A stretch of DNA of 64,000 bases from Vicia villosa (lineage: Eukaryota; Streptophyta; Magnoliopsida; Fabales; Fabaceae), in NCBI RefSeq assembly GCF_029867415.1, contig NC_081181.1, forward strand, positions 124,315,042 to 124,379,041, read 5' to 3'. A model generated the notes under the pieces. That model saw nothing but the letters and a program-made list of their open reading frames with translations. It had not been told where the DNA came from and ran no database searches. Each line of letters begins with the position of its first letter. Position 1 is the first letter of the stretch. Position numbers and translations under genes: made by a program. Positions 54,279 to 63,922 of this stretch are shown here, piece after piece.

Positions 54279-55235
54279 TGTTTACGGTGATTTCCGGTAA
54301 ACAACCGCTAGTCTTCCAAACTATAATAAATATGATTTGGTTACTCGCAGGATCGACTAGATTGATCCTAGGACACATAGTCAAAGAGATTGTTATCAAT
54401 GGTCACTCGAACCATAGTCATGATTCGTCTTCGTTAGTAAGAATTGTTTCGAATAAAACGAGTAATCTTGACAATCACTTGGTTATATGTAAGTATAATT
54501 TCAGTGAAAGGATAAGTAAAATAACATATGAAACGAAAGTATTGTTAAAGCGTACAGAATCTTAAAATGCAGGAATGTTAAATACTTCAAAAGTAAATGA
54601 CATGAAAGTAAAAATACAGAAATGTAAATGGCAAGAAGTAAATGAAATGCAATAATACTGAAAGATATTTGAAAACGAAAGATAATACACATGTATTAAA
54701 ATGGTGGTGTCATACGTACATTTTCTCAGCGAACTCTTTCTCTTAACACTTGATACTTGAGTAATATGTGAGTGATTTGTACAAAATGAACACACAGAAT
54801 CCTAACATTAAGATTCCTATTTATACTAATTTCGACCTTAACGGCCCTACGCTAATCTAATGCCACGTTTCTCATAAGAACTCCAGGGACGCCATCTGTT
54901 ACTTAGACAGTTACGAAACCGTCTTCGAATTTCAAATCTTCCCGCCTGAGTCCTTCTTCGACGCGTGGCAGTGTATTTAAAAACACTACGAAAACACGCT
55001 AAGTAGTAATACTTGAACATATTTCATAAATTTTGTCTAAGTCCTCGAAGACATACACTTCTACTAGCTTCAGTGTTCATTATCTTCACAACGAACTTAG
55101 AAATCTTCATTCTCGAAGCATGGCCATCAGGAGCCATTCTTTTATTTTTTAAGGGATGGTCATCAGTAACCATCTTTCCTTCGAATGTTTACTTCTTCGA
55201 AGAACCAATTTATAAAACGAAATCTTCAGCTAACA
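54279..55235 (-). mobile_element. 3' LTR of the young Tat element
   Basis: It has TG...CA ends (TGTTTACGGTGATTTCC and TCTTCAGCTAACA). A purine-rich TATTGGGGGCAATT lies just inside on the minus strand. Confidence 0.93.
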
Positions 55236-55512
55236 AATTGCCCCCAATAAATGCCTGTTTCGAAAATCAAGAGAAATAGGCGTTTCTTGCCATCATAAGA
55301 TTTCGTCTCTTGTTGATCTTTGAAAGTTCCAAGATTGCTGACTAACGTCACAATCATTGCTGACCCTGTTTCCAAAACGTCTTGTCATTTTCAAAGATGT
55401 CTTCTCATAACTTACATTCCCACGTTTTTGACCTTACTTCTTGATCATTACTCCTACATACTAGGAGTAAAGCTAATTTATTCGACCGCCGTTGGATTAA
55501 ATCACTAGCCGC

Positions 55513-55580
55513 CACGTGTCCCTTGGTTTTTACCCAAAAAGATTTAAAAAGGGTTTCCGTTAAACCTTTAAATACTTGGT
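55513..55580 (+). promoter_or_regulatory. Possible promoter of the antisense ORF
   Basis: A G-box core CACGTG (55513-55518) lies upstream of a TATA-like CTTTAAATACTT (about 55565-55576), about 115 bp before the ORF start codon. A CT/CA-rich leader follows, as in many plant 5' UTRs. Confidence 0.45.
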
Positions 55581-55688
55581 TTTGCACTTTTGTACAACTT
55601 TTCATTCCTATTTCTTCATCCTCTTCAAAAGAAAAAAAACAACTCTCAACCCTTTCAAAAAGCTTACTTTTCCAATCAAAATCTCTCC

Positions 55689-57057
55689 ATGGCTTCATCT
55701 TCAAATGTTCTTCAACCTGTTCTGAAGCTCCAAACAACAATGCGGTCTGGGGAACAAGAACACATTCCAAACCCTAATACCGCAGAAGTGCGCGCTATTT
55801 ACGCTTCCCAGGTAATCATTCCCTTTGAACTTTCTGGAAAACCTCTTGCTTTTATGGGTCCGTTACCAGGTGAAAACAATTCATCTGTGAACAAATTCTT
55901 CCCCGCTTATTACAAAACTAGACCCTTAGTTAGTAAGATTAAGATAGATGAAGATGGTCGTTCCCCCTTAGGAGAATCTGCTAATACTGAAGAAACTTCA
56001 ACTGTGACCCCTTTGGCTTTGGAGAAAATTAGGTTAAACTATATGACCAACTTTGTAAAAGTGTTTAGGTCAATCCCTTTAGCCAAAGATCCTGATTTGT
56101 ACTATGCCTGGTTAGAAAAAGTAGAGAGAACGAAAGGATCTTTCTGGAAATCGTTAGGCATATATGATTTAATTCAACTGTCAAAAACAGGCTTAGAATA
56201 TAACCAACTCATGTTAGTAGCAGCGGTTCACTTTTGAGATGCTTCTCACAATACTTTCCATCTCCCATGTGGGATGGTTACCCCCACTATCTTTGATATA
56301 GCTGCTATTACGGGACTTCGACCAACCGGGGAGACCTTCGATCCCAATGAGATGGATACTGATACTATTGGTTTTAGTGAATCAACAGTTACTTACACTG
56401 CTTTCATCCAGAAGCACCATGACAAAACGCAAGAAGAAGTTTCTGATGAAGAACATATCGCTTTCTTGGCATTATGGCTCTCACGATGTGCCTTCTGCTC
56501 AAGATCCATACAGGTCGCAAAGAGATACCTTTGCATGGCTAATCAGCTACATGCTGGAAAAAAGCTCAACCTAAGCCAGTTACTTTTAGGATCTCTTTAT
56601 GAAAATCTTAGCGAAGCCTCGAACCTTACCAAAAACTACAAAACTGGCACTCTGCTTTTTGCTGGTCCTTTCTGGCTACTGCAACTGTGGCTTAATGCTA
56701 CGTTCGAAACTTATCTTCCTTTTCGAGGCAATGTCAATGAAGAAGATAACAAAATTAAGAATCGAACTATAGAAGGAACCAGGTTGGCTTACCTAACTCC
56801 AAAAGAAGAAACTGGGAAGCTTCGTGAACATTTTCTAGCATATACAATGATGTTCTCCCAGCGCAATCAGTTCGATCCTTCTATGGCTCCGTTCGTACAC
56901 AGAACAATTGGTCCTGAATGGTTTACTCGCAGGTTCCCATCAACATCTCAGGATCAACAAACTGAGTCTATGGAAATTTGGGAGGCATTTCTGACCCCAA
57001 GGTTGTTTTCTCATCGCCTTCGACCATCAAAAGGTCAATGTGTTCTTGTATGCTACC
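55689..57057 (+). pseudogene. Antisense plant mobile domain (PMD) ORF in the Tat element, cut by gap
   Basis: The frame starts MASSSNVLQPVLKLQ in a good context (CTCCATGGC). It runs 456 codons to the gap with one in-frame TGA at 56235-56237, where a Trp codon would be expected. Recognisable PMD-like (aminotransferase-like) features are SFWKSLGIYDLIQLSKTG, GMVTPTIFDIAAITGLRPTG, EHIAFLALWLSRCAFC, LLLGSLYENL and LLFAGPFWLLQLWLNATF. PMD proteins silence or regulate transposons in plants, and extra antisense ORFs near the 3' LTR are known in Tat elements. The strand is opposite to gag, so it needs its own promoter. The C-terminus is lost in the gap. A nearly clean frame in a young element suggests recent function. 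Confidence 0.8.
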
Positions 57058-57157
57058 NNNNNNNNNNNNNNNNNNNNNNNNNNNNNNNNNNNNNNNNNNN
57101 NNNNNNNNNNNNNNNNNNNNNNNNNNNNNNNNNNNNNNNNNNNNNNNNNNNNNNNNN
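57058..57157. other. Assembly gap (100 N)
   Basis: Exactly 100 N, which usually marks a gap of unknown size. It falls between the PMD ORF and gag, where the pol genes of this element should be. Confidence 1.
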
Positions 57158-58241
57158 TTGGACGTCGAAGTCCAGTACTAAGGCCATTATTGGCCATAAC
57201 CCTTTCTATCATGGCAGTTAAGTTATTTTCTGTAGCCATATTTTCTCTTCTGACTCTTTGGACAATCTCATCTGGATGCTCGTCCCTACCCACGATCCTT
57301 AATCTGGGTCTCTCTTCTTTTGTTTCCTGTCGAACGGGAACGGTTCTTTGATTTGAAGCCTCTAAGTTAATTACTGGAGTTCCTTCGGTCATCTCTGTTC
57401 TTCGTGAGGGGCCTACATCTCTAGTGGCTGTCCTAGATGGTGGAACCACATCTTGTATACGTTCAAAAATGGGCCTCTCTTCTTGATTCGAAGGTTGTTT
57501 GTCTTTCCTTCTTGGTTGTGGCACTCCCATGAAATCTGCCATTCGATTCATTTGGGATGATATCTTTTGGAAAGTTTCCACATTATCCCGATTTGTATTA
57601 GCAATATTTGTCGCTAGTGGGTTCAAAATTGAAGCCAATTCTTTGGCCAAGACCCCTAACATATCATGGTTGCTTGCATCCATTTCTTGCCTAAATGCTG
57701 CTTGGTTATTTGTGGTAAAATGGGGCATCTGGGTAGAAAAACTAGTGTTGTGTGCACTTCGACCCACTGAACCAACATTCGGTGAAAACGTCGCATTGTT
57801 AGTTGTGGCATATGTGGGCCCTGCCCCTCGTACGCCTGTCCCTAATGGATATGGCATTCCGTATGGATTATTTGGCCTCCACTCGAAAGTAGTATTCGTG
57901 CCTTGACCAAACAAGTTATTTGCAGCATTTGTCGAGGAAAACGGTATTTCCTCTGCGCTTGTGGATGAAGGTGCGGTTGTCGATACTGAAACTGGAATAG
58001 TCCCTGAAGGTCCTGTGTTATTTTCAGGCATAGCCTGGGAAATATCTGCAGGTCTCGATCCATTTGGACCCAGTGTATCCCGTGTTCCCTGACTAGAAGT
58101 CGAATTTGCCGCTCCTGATCCTGAACCTTGTGGGGGACCCTGGTCACCCCCTGCACTGGCCGTAACGACCATTTTCTTGTTGTACCTTCGTTTGGGAATC
58201 GGTTGTGCACTGTTCGTTAACTTACTGTTCCTAAGGTTCAT
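57158..58241 (-). pseudogene. Tat-lineage gag N-terminal part, cut by gap
   Basis: The minus frame from MNLRNSKLTNSAQPIPKRRY is open for 361 codons to the gap. It is Ser/Thr/Gly/Pro-rich and disordered, then has SNHDMLGVLAKELASILNPL and QMNRMADFMGVPQPRRKDK, matching in position the N-terminal part of the gag at 23169. The core Gag domain would lie in the gap. It begins about 85 bp from the primer-binding site. Confidence 0.82.
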
Positions 58242-58325
58242 ACAAGGTCTTGATATTGTCTAGACAAAAATAAAACAATTGATTAAAACAATCTGTTTGA
58301 CACAGTCCCACCGGGTGTGCCAATT

Positions 58326-59282
58326 TGTTTACGGTGATTTCCGGTAAACAACCGCTAGTCTTCCAAACTATAATAAATATGATTTGGTTACTCGCAGGAT
58401 CGACTAGATTGATCCTAGGACACATAGTCAAAGAGATTGTTATCAATGGTCACTCGAACCATAGTCATGATTCGTCTTCGTTAGTAAGAATTGTTTCGAA
58501 TAAAACGAGTAATCTTTACAATCACTTGGTTATATGTAAGTATAATTTCAGTGAAAGGATAAGTAAAATAACATATGAAACGAAAGTATTGTTAAAGCGT
58601 ACAGAATCTTAAAATGCAGGAATGTTAAATACTTCAAAAGTAAATGACATGAAAGTAAAAATACAGAAATGTAAATGGCAAGAAGTAAATGAAATGCAAT
58701 AATACTGAAAGATATTTGAAAACGAAAGATAATACACATGTATTAAAATGGTGGTGTCATACGTACATTTTCTCAGCGAACTCTTTCTCTTAACACTTGA
58801 TACTTGAGTAATATGTGAGTGATTTGTACAAAATGAACACACAGAATCCTAACATTAAGATTCCTATTTATACTAATTTCGACCTTAACGGCCCTACGCT
58901 AATCTAATGCCACGTTTCTCATAAGAACTCCAGGGACGCCATCTGTTACTTAGACAGTTACAAAACCGTCTTCGAATTTCAAATCTTCCCGCCTGAGTCC
59001 TTCTTCGACGCGTGGCAGTGTATTTAAAAACACTACAAAAACACGCTAAGTAGTAATACTTGAACATATTTCATGAATTTTGTCTAAGTCCTCGAAGACA
59101 TACACTTCTACTAGCTTCAGTGCTCATTATCTTCACAACGAACTTAGAAATCTTCATTCTCGAAGCATGGCCATCAGGAGCCATTCTTTTATTTTTTAAG
59201 GGATGGTAATCAGTAACCATCTTTCCTTCGAATGTTTACTTCTTCGAAGAACCAATTTATAAAACGAAATCTTCAGCTAACA
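58326..59282 (-). mobile_element. 5' LTR of the young Tat element
   Basis: The same 957-bp length as the partner, with differences for example at CTTTACAAT/CTTGACAAT and TTCATGAAT/TTCATAAAT. It is flanked on the right by GTACC. Confidence 0.93.
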
Positions 59283-59287
59283 GTACC

Positions 59288-60280
59288 ACACATTTTGTAG
59301 TTTATGGGAGAAAACCACCACCTTTGGTGAGATTTCCACTAGGAAAGACACGAACATAAGCAGTGGCAATGGAGTTGATAAAATGGGATGAAATCCTGTG
59401 ACAATTGAAGCACCATTTGACCCTCATTAGACATGTCCCATATATCATGGTTTTTTCTTTTTTTAATTGAACTTTTATATTATTTTATGTGGTTAAAACT
59501 TGAGAGAAGGGGAAAAAAGGATAGTAGGAGATAATACTCACAGATCGGAGCAGCTTCCAAGTCTCAATAAATAATGTAATTAAGCCATCATCACCCCAAT
59601 TTAGATGAATACATTTTGCTACACTCAGATTGCAAATAATAGTAAGAATATATAGAAAGAGTAAGTCACGTGAAACTTAAGATTAAGAATTTCTCTCTGC
59701 CTGAAGCTTAGTAATTAAAACTAGAGTAAATACTTAGTGAACAGAAAGGCAATTGAGCTCATGTTTAAAAATGAAAACTACAATATATAGACAGTCCATT
59801 TGGACATATCAACTATCCGGCAAAAGTCAAACACAAATATGGGCCAACAGTCAAAAAAAGACTAAAAAAACATAAAGATAATCAAAGGCAGATAATTATA
59901 AACCGGACATTAATATCCCAAGAGGCATAAGTAATGCCAAAAGCAAAAATTTTATTTTGTGAAGCAGAAAAAGAAACAACAACTTACCAAAGAATAGTAT
60001 CATATTGCTTTCCTGGTGGGTGCGGACTTTAAACAAAATTTTCGCATCGAAAAGAAACAATATTTTTTAATGACATACTCTCACACTCACTGTGCTTAAA
60101 AGCTGTATCATACATAATGGTTTCCAACAATGGTTTTATCTTCCTCAAGCTTGCAGTATACATGAAGGTGGGGGTGTTGTACTGTTGTTGTTGTGCAGTG
60201 AAGAAGATGGTCAACAGTGAAAGATGAAGCCTCACACTATCTATTGTGTTGCTTTAGTAATAGCAACTACTACACTTTTA
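59288..60280. other. Right flank; possible gene fragments on the minus strand
   Basis: A minus-strand exon-like piece at about 59290-59370 reads SIATAYVRVFPSGNLTKGGG and ends FLP-stop. A 68-codon frame at 60029-60235 (MRLHLSLLTIFFTAQQQQ) has a hydrophobic start. Neither is recognised. The element at 54279 may have inserted in an intron of this unknown gene. Confidence 0.35.
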
Positions 60281-60323
60281 GTCCCACATCGATTGGTAAT
60301 AAAACAGAATTAGTGTATATACC
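60281..60323 (+). promoter_or_regulatory. Perfect USE with TATA at Pol III spacing
   Basis: GTCCCACATCG (60281-60291) is an exact plant USE. TATATACC starts at 60316, leaving 24 bp between. In plant snRNA genes this shorter spacing specifies Pol III (U6 type), against 32-34 bp for the Pol II genes of this window. Confidence 0.6.
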
Positions 60324-60339
60324 ATCAAACCTATAGATT

Positions 60340-60419
60340 TATGAATTAAAAGTAAGTTGAGAGTAAGTAAGAGACTATTGAAACACAAATGGGCCTAAGC
60401 ACAAATGTAATATTTTTTT
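60340..60419 (+). ncRNA. Candidate unknown Pol III small RNA
   Basis: From the expected start about 24 bp after TATA to a T7 run (60413-60419) is about 75 nt. The region contains AAAAGTAAGTTGAGAGTAAG and GGGCCTAAGC. It does not match U6, U3, 7SL or tRNA as I know them. It is purely a promoter-terminator inference; dispersed USE-like motifs in plant genomes are the main alternative. Confidence 0.3.
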
Positions 60420-60649
60420 AATTTAAAAAAGTAATTTCTAAAAAATATGAATAAAAACAATTTAAAAATTTAAGAAAACGTAAAATAAAAATTCAATCCA
60501 CCTTAACATTACAAGGGATTACAAAATGAAGTGGGAGTATGTGTCAGTAAATCAACCATTGGCTATCTTCAAAGCGTATTGTTCACTTGAACATACTAGT
60601 TAGTTACGTGGCAACAAGTCCAGGAACTAAAATAAAACACTTTACCAAA

Positions 60650-60890
60650 ACAACAATCAGAGGGAAAATAAATGGATAAACGTTTCGTCTTCCTACTGCT
60701 GCTGAAAATTTTTTAGTGCGTTATGATTTTGATAACTGGAGCAGCAATCTCTATGTTTTGAAGAAGAAAACCGAGCAAGTTGTGTTTTGGAGAGGGAGAC
60801 GATCCTGTTTCCATTTCCACTTGCAAAGCTTTGTAAACCGAATCAACACCAACAAGAAGCTTCCATCTTCTCTATCTGTGAACCAAGCAA
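60650..60890 (+). pseudogene. Exon-1-like block of unknown gene (cluster B)
   Basis: Counterpart of 14920-15150, ending CAAGCAAG|GTAAAC. The ATG of cluster A's possible start is GTG here, and the MDKRFVFLLLL frame stops sooner. Confidence 0.35.
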
Positions 60891-61248
60891 GGTAAACAAT
60901 ATCATTCTTTTCTCAATAATTTTTTTGCATAAATATTTGTAAATGATATTTTGGTTCTGTTGCAAAAACATGATTGAAGAAAAAAGGGTTTTGAGTCTGT
61001 GAGACAGTAGAACCAAGACACACACTCTAACCGGAAACACGACACGCCGGAAATAAATTTTAAAAAAATGAATAAATTTAAAATATAATCACAAGTGTTG
61101 GTTTCGGTTTCGGACACCGACAATGACACTGACACATATTTTTCAGAAGTGTCGGTGCTAGCTTTAAAATGTTTCAACTATTGATGAAACCTCTGCCAAA
61201 AGATTATGGTGATTAACTTAAACTGAAATGATTGATAAAAATTTACAA

Positions 61249-61431
61249 TCTTATGTATCAAATGCCTTTTTAATGTTAATTTTAAGGGATATAGGTATGT
61301 AGTTTTCAATGCTATGTATCAAATGCCTTTTTAATGTTAATTTTAAGGGATATAGGTATGTAGTTTTCAATGCTATGTATCAAATGCCTTTTTAATGTTA
61401 ATTTTAAGGGATATAGGTATGTAGTTTTCAA
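61249..61431. repeat. Perfect 61-bp tandem triplication
   Basis: TATGTATCAAATGCCTTTTT through ATGTAGTTTTCAATGC is repeated three times (AATGCC at 61261, 61322 and 61383). Cluster A has one copy near 15545, so expansion followed the cluster duplication. Confidence 0.95.
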
Positions 61432-61618
61432 TGAGGTCTGGAAAGATGCTGTAGTTTTCATAAGTCTAAGAGAAATCTGTTGTTTGGCAGTGCTCAATTT
61501 GTATACTCTCTCTGTCCATGACTACCTTCTTTCATTGGTGTTTTTGATGAAATATGTTAAGCCTAGCTGTTTACGGTGCATGCATAACACTAAGGTAAAT
61601 CCTCTTTGTCTTCTACAG

Positions 61619-61715
61619 GATTGTATGCTATAGGCTATAGCCGTAGTAGATTTTGATAGTGAAAATGGTGAGATTTGTAAAGATCAATTAGCTTAATACA
61701 ACTCCTCTGTGCAAG
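61619..61715 (+). pseudogene. Exon-2-like block, copy 5
   Basis: Between TTCTACAG| and GCAAG|GTGAGT. It shares the GCTATAGGCTATAGCC insertion and the TAA with copy 1 of cluster A, plus further deletions. It precedes U5. Confidence 0.7.
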
Positions 61716-61781
61716 GTGAGTCAATTGTTGCTAGATTGAGATACTTTAATAATGAAAGGTAGGGGTCAAGTGAGATTTGAA

Positions 61782-61830
61782 GTCCCACATTGTCTACTTC
61801 ATAAAACAAACTATGTGGCTTATATATAAA
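61782..61830 (+). promoter_or_regulatory. U5 promoter, cluster B
   Basis: GTCCCACATTG (61782-61792) and TATATATAAA ending at about 61830 repeat the cluster A layout with Pol II spacing. Confidence 0.9.
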
Positions 61831-61853
61831 ATGTAAGGACCTCAACTTTTCTC

Positions 61854-61981
61854 AACTACGGAGCCGTGTGATGATGACATAGCGAACTATTCTTTCGCCT
61901 TTTACTAAAGAATACCGTGTCGGCGTCACAATTAGCGGCATACGCTAGTTTTTGAAAGAGTTCTCTTTATTGAGGGCTCTG
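61854..61981 (+). ncRNA. U5: U5 spliceosomal snRNA gene, cluster B
   Basis: Loop I CGCCTTTTACT and its stem ATTCTTT/AAAGAAT are unchanged from cluster A. The Sm-like site is TAGTTTTTGA. In the 3' hairpin the 5' arm reads AGAGTTCTC, so a C-to-T change turns a C-G pair into T-G and keeps the stem. The 3' box CAATTTTAGTTCAA (61982-61995) follows directly. Conserved function-bearing parts with drift elsewhere suggest a working copy. Confidence 0.92.
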
Positions 61982-61999
61982 CAATTTTAGTTCAAGTCA

Positions 62000-62890
62000 A
62001 TCAATATTACGTATGAGTCTTTGCAAGTTTTATAAATCTATCTCTATATTTTTAATATGTTTGTCACTATTCCGAATTCACTAACAGCTGAATGATAATC
62101 TTCGTGTTCTTGTCGCTTTAAAAGTAAATCACTTTGCAGATGCAACATTTGAGAAATGGAATAATGGAATATACTCTTAGACACACTTTTGATATTTTCC
62201 CCTTAATAGCCTGTGAACTGATAATTGACTAGTTTCTAAACACTATTTACTTTTTATACTCTAGGTGAAATCCAGTGATTGGATAAAACCTTTGAAACAC
62301 CAAAATTTCCCCCCTAGATCCTTGATTCTTCAAACTGCGTACCACTGCAAAGGGATTCATTCCATCCCATGAGAAAATGACTGCTTCACTTGAACACTTC
62401 ACTATTCAACAACGCGAACACAGTCTCCTTGCAAGAATCGTGCCTCAAGATCCTTGCAAGCCGCTGCAGCAACATCCATGTAGATCACACGCAAATTAGT
62501 CCAAAAACCTAATTTTATCTCTTTATCTCTATATTTTTTATATATTTGTCACTGTTCTGAAGACTAAATCAAATTTAATTGAAACCTAGTTCAGGGCCTT
62601 TTGCCGATAGACAGAGAGACCTAATTTTTCGATCCTGGTATGCACAAGATTGTTGCATCTTTGCTGAGCCTCATAACTAGGATTGAAATGATTTGGCAAC
62701 AATGCAAATTAGTTCAAAAGCCTGTTTTTATTCTTCATGATACCCACACACTTCAATGAAGAGTACTGTTTGTTTCATCTTTCATTGGTATTTTGTTTTT
62801 CTGAATAAAGTATGTTATGTCTAACTGTTTATATGGCATGCATAACCTGTTGTCTTGCGTCCGTACACTAAGGTAAAGCCTCTTTGTCTT
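62000..62890. other. Spacer between U5 and the next exon-like block, cluster B
   Basis: Longer than the matching cluster A spacer. It contains extra sequence at about 62180-62820 without an identified feature. Confidence 0.4.
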
Positions 62891-62896
62891 CTACAG

Positions 62897-62974
62897 GATT
62901 CTTTTGAATGCTATAGCCATGGTATATTTTGATCCAGAAAATGGTTTTGCTCAATACAGCACCTCTGTTGCAAG
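62897..62974 (+). pseudogene. Exon-2-like block, copy 6
   Basis: Between TTCTACAG| and GCAAG|GTGAGT. It has the TTTTGA stop like copy 2 of cluster A and a central deletion, leaving 78 nt. It precedes U4. Confidence 0.7.
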
Positions 62975-63132
62975 GTGAGTACATATTCATGTGCTATGTT
63001 TGAGTTAAAATTCAATTGTCTCGGTGCTGATTCGTTTCATCAGAATAAAATATTTTTGGTAACTGGGCTATTTTTCTACTGTAATGTTATTTTTTGCTGT
63101 ATAATATTTGCTTGTCATAGTTGTACTTTCTA

Positions 63133-63184
63133 GTCTCACATTGCTAAAGTGAGAAATTTGATAAGTTTGAAGTTATATATAAAG
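63133..63184 (+). promoter_or_regulatory. U4 promoter, cluster B, USE with one change
   Basis: GTCTCACATTG differs from the cluster A USE at one C (CCC to CTC). TATATATAAA is kept at the same distance. The change may weaken the promoter. Confidence 0.85.
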
Positions 63185-63208
63185 GAAGCTTATTCTATAT
63201 TAGATTTT

Positions 63209-63361
63209 ATCTTTGCGCTTGGGGCAATGACGCAGCTAGTGAGGTTCTAACCGAGGCGCGTCTATTGCTGGTTGAAAACTATTTCCAAACCCCCTCTAGT
63301 CTTGGGTTCAACTCAAGCCTTTGAGAATTTCTGGAAGGACTCCCTTTGGGGTAAAGTCCTA
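63209..63361 (+). ncRNA. U4: U4 spliceosomal snRNA gene, cluster B
   Basis: The first 100 nt, including the U6-pairing start ATCTTTGCGCTTGGGGCAAT and the kink-turn stem-loop, match cluster A. The central hairpin has changed (TCTAGTCTTGGG), the Sm site AATTTCTGG is kept, and one C is lost in the 3' hairpin. The 3' box has TA in place of CA (TAATTTTAGTTCAA). The RNA body looks usable, but the USE and 3' box are both slightly damaged, so expression is less certain than for the cluster A copy. Confidence 0.92.
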
Positions 63362-63847
63362 TAATTTTAGTTCAATATTTATATTTGTTCTAAGAAGCCC
63401 TGCAGACTAAAAATTTTAACTTGAAACAAAATAAAAACTGAGATATGAATGGTAAGATTTGATCTCTGTTTATTTCATAACAAGAACAAAAGATGTACAT
63501 ATAAATAATTGTTTTAAAAAAGAATCTTGTTGAAGCCATAAATCCTTTACCAATTTCTTGATAGCTTACAAAAGAATCCTGTTGAAGACATAAAGCCTTT
63601 ACCTTGTTAGTATACAGACACTATTCTGTTACGAGGTGAAACCATTATTTCTATGGCAGTTGCAATTGTATCTATTATTGCTGTGATAGTTTGTAAAAAT
63701 CAAGGGGCAAACTTTGTATATTTAGATTCTAATGGAGGTGGTGTAAAAACTAGTTGATTCCTTGCATGTGAGTAAATAGATAGATACATACAGCTTACAA
63801 AAGTACGATGCAATGCAGCTATAATAGTGTGCAGTATGTGATGCTAA

Positions 63848-63898
63848 GTCCCGCATCGTAATTGTTAGAGTGAATAGTACGGAACATGAGGTATAAAA
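63848..63898 (+). promoter_or_regulatory. U1 promoter, cluster B, USE with one change
   Basis: GTCCCGCATCG (63848-63858) has A-to-G at one position. TATAAA follows at the same distance as in cluster A. Confidence 0.88.
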
Positions 63899-63922
63899 AA
63901 GAACTGTGTGATACATTGCAAC

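Larger units (their letters stand above)
54279..59282 (-). mobile_element. Young Tat-lineage Ty3/gypsy element with target-site duplication
   Basis: Two 957-bp LTRs (54279-55235 and 58326-59282) differ at about six positions by eye, and GTACC flanks the whole at 54274-54278 and 59283-59287. The primer-binding site TTGGCACACCCGGTGGGACT (minus, at about 58325) puts the 5' LTR on the right. The internal part holds gag (minus), an assembly gap, and an antisense plant-mobile-domain ORF next to the 3' LTR. Protease, RT and integrase are not in the visible sequence; they may be lost in the gap or truly absent. Confidence 0.93.
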
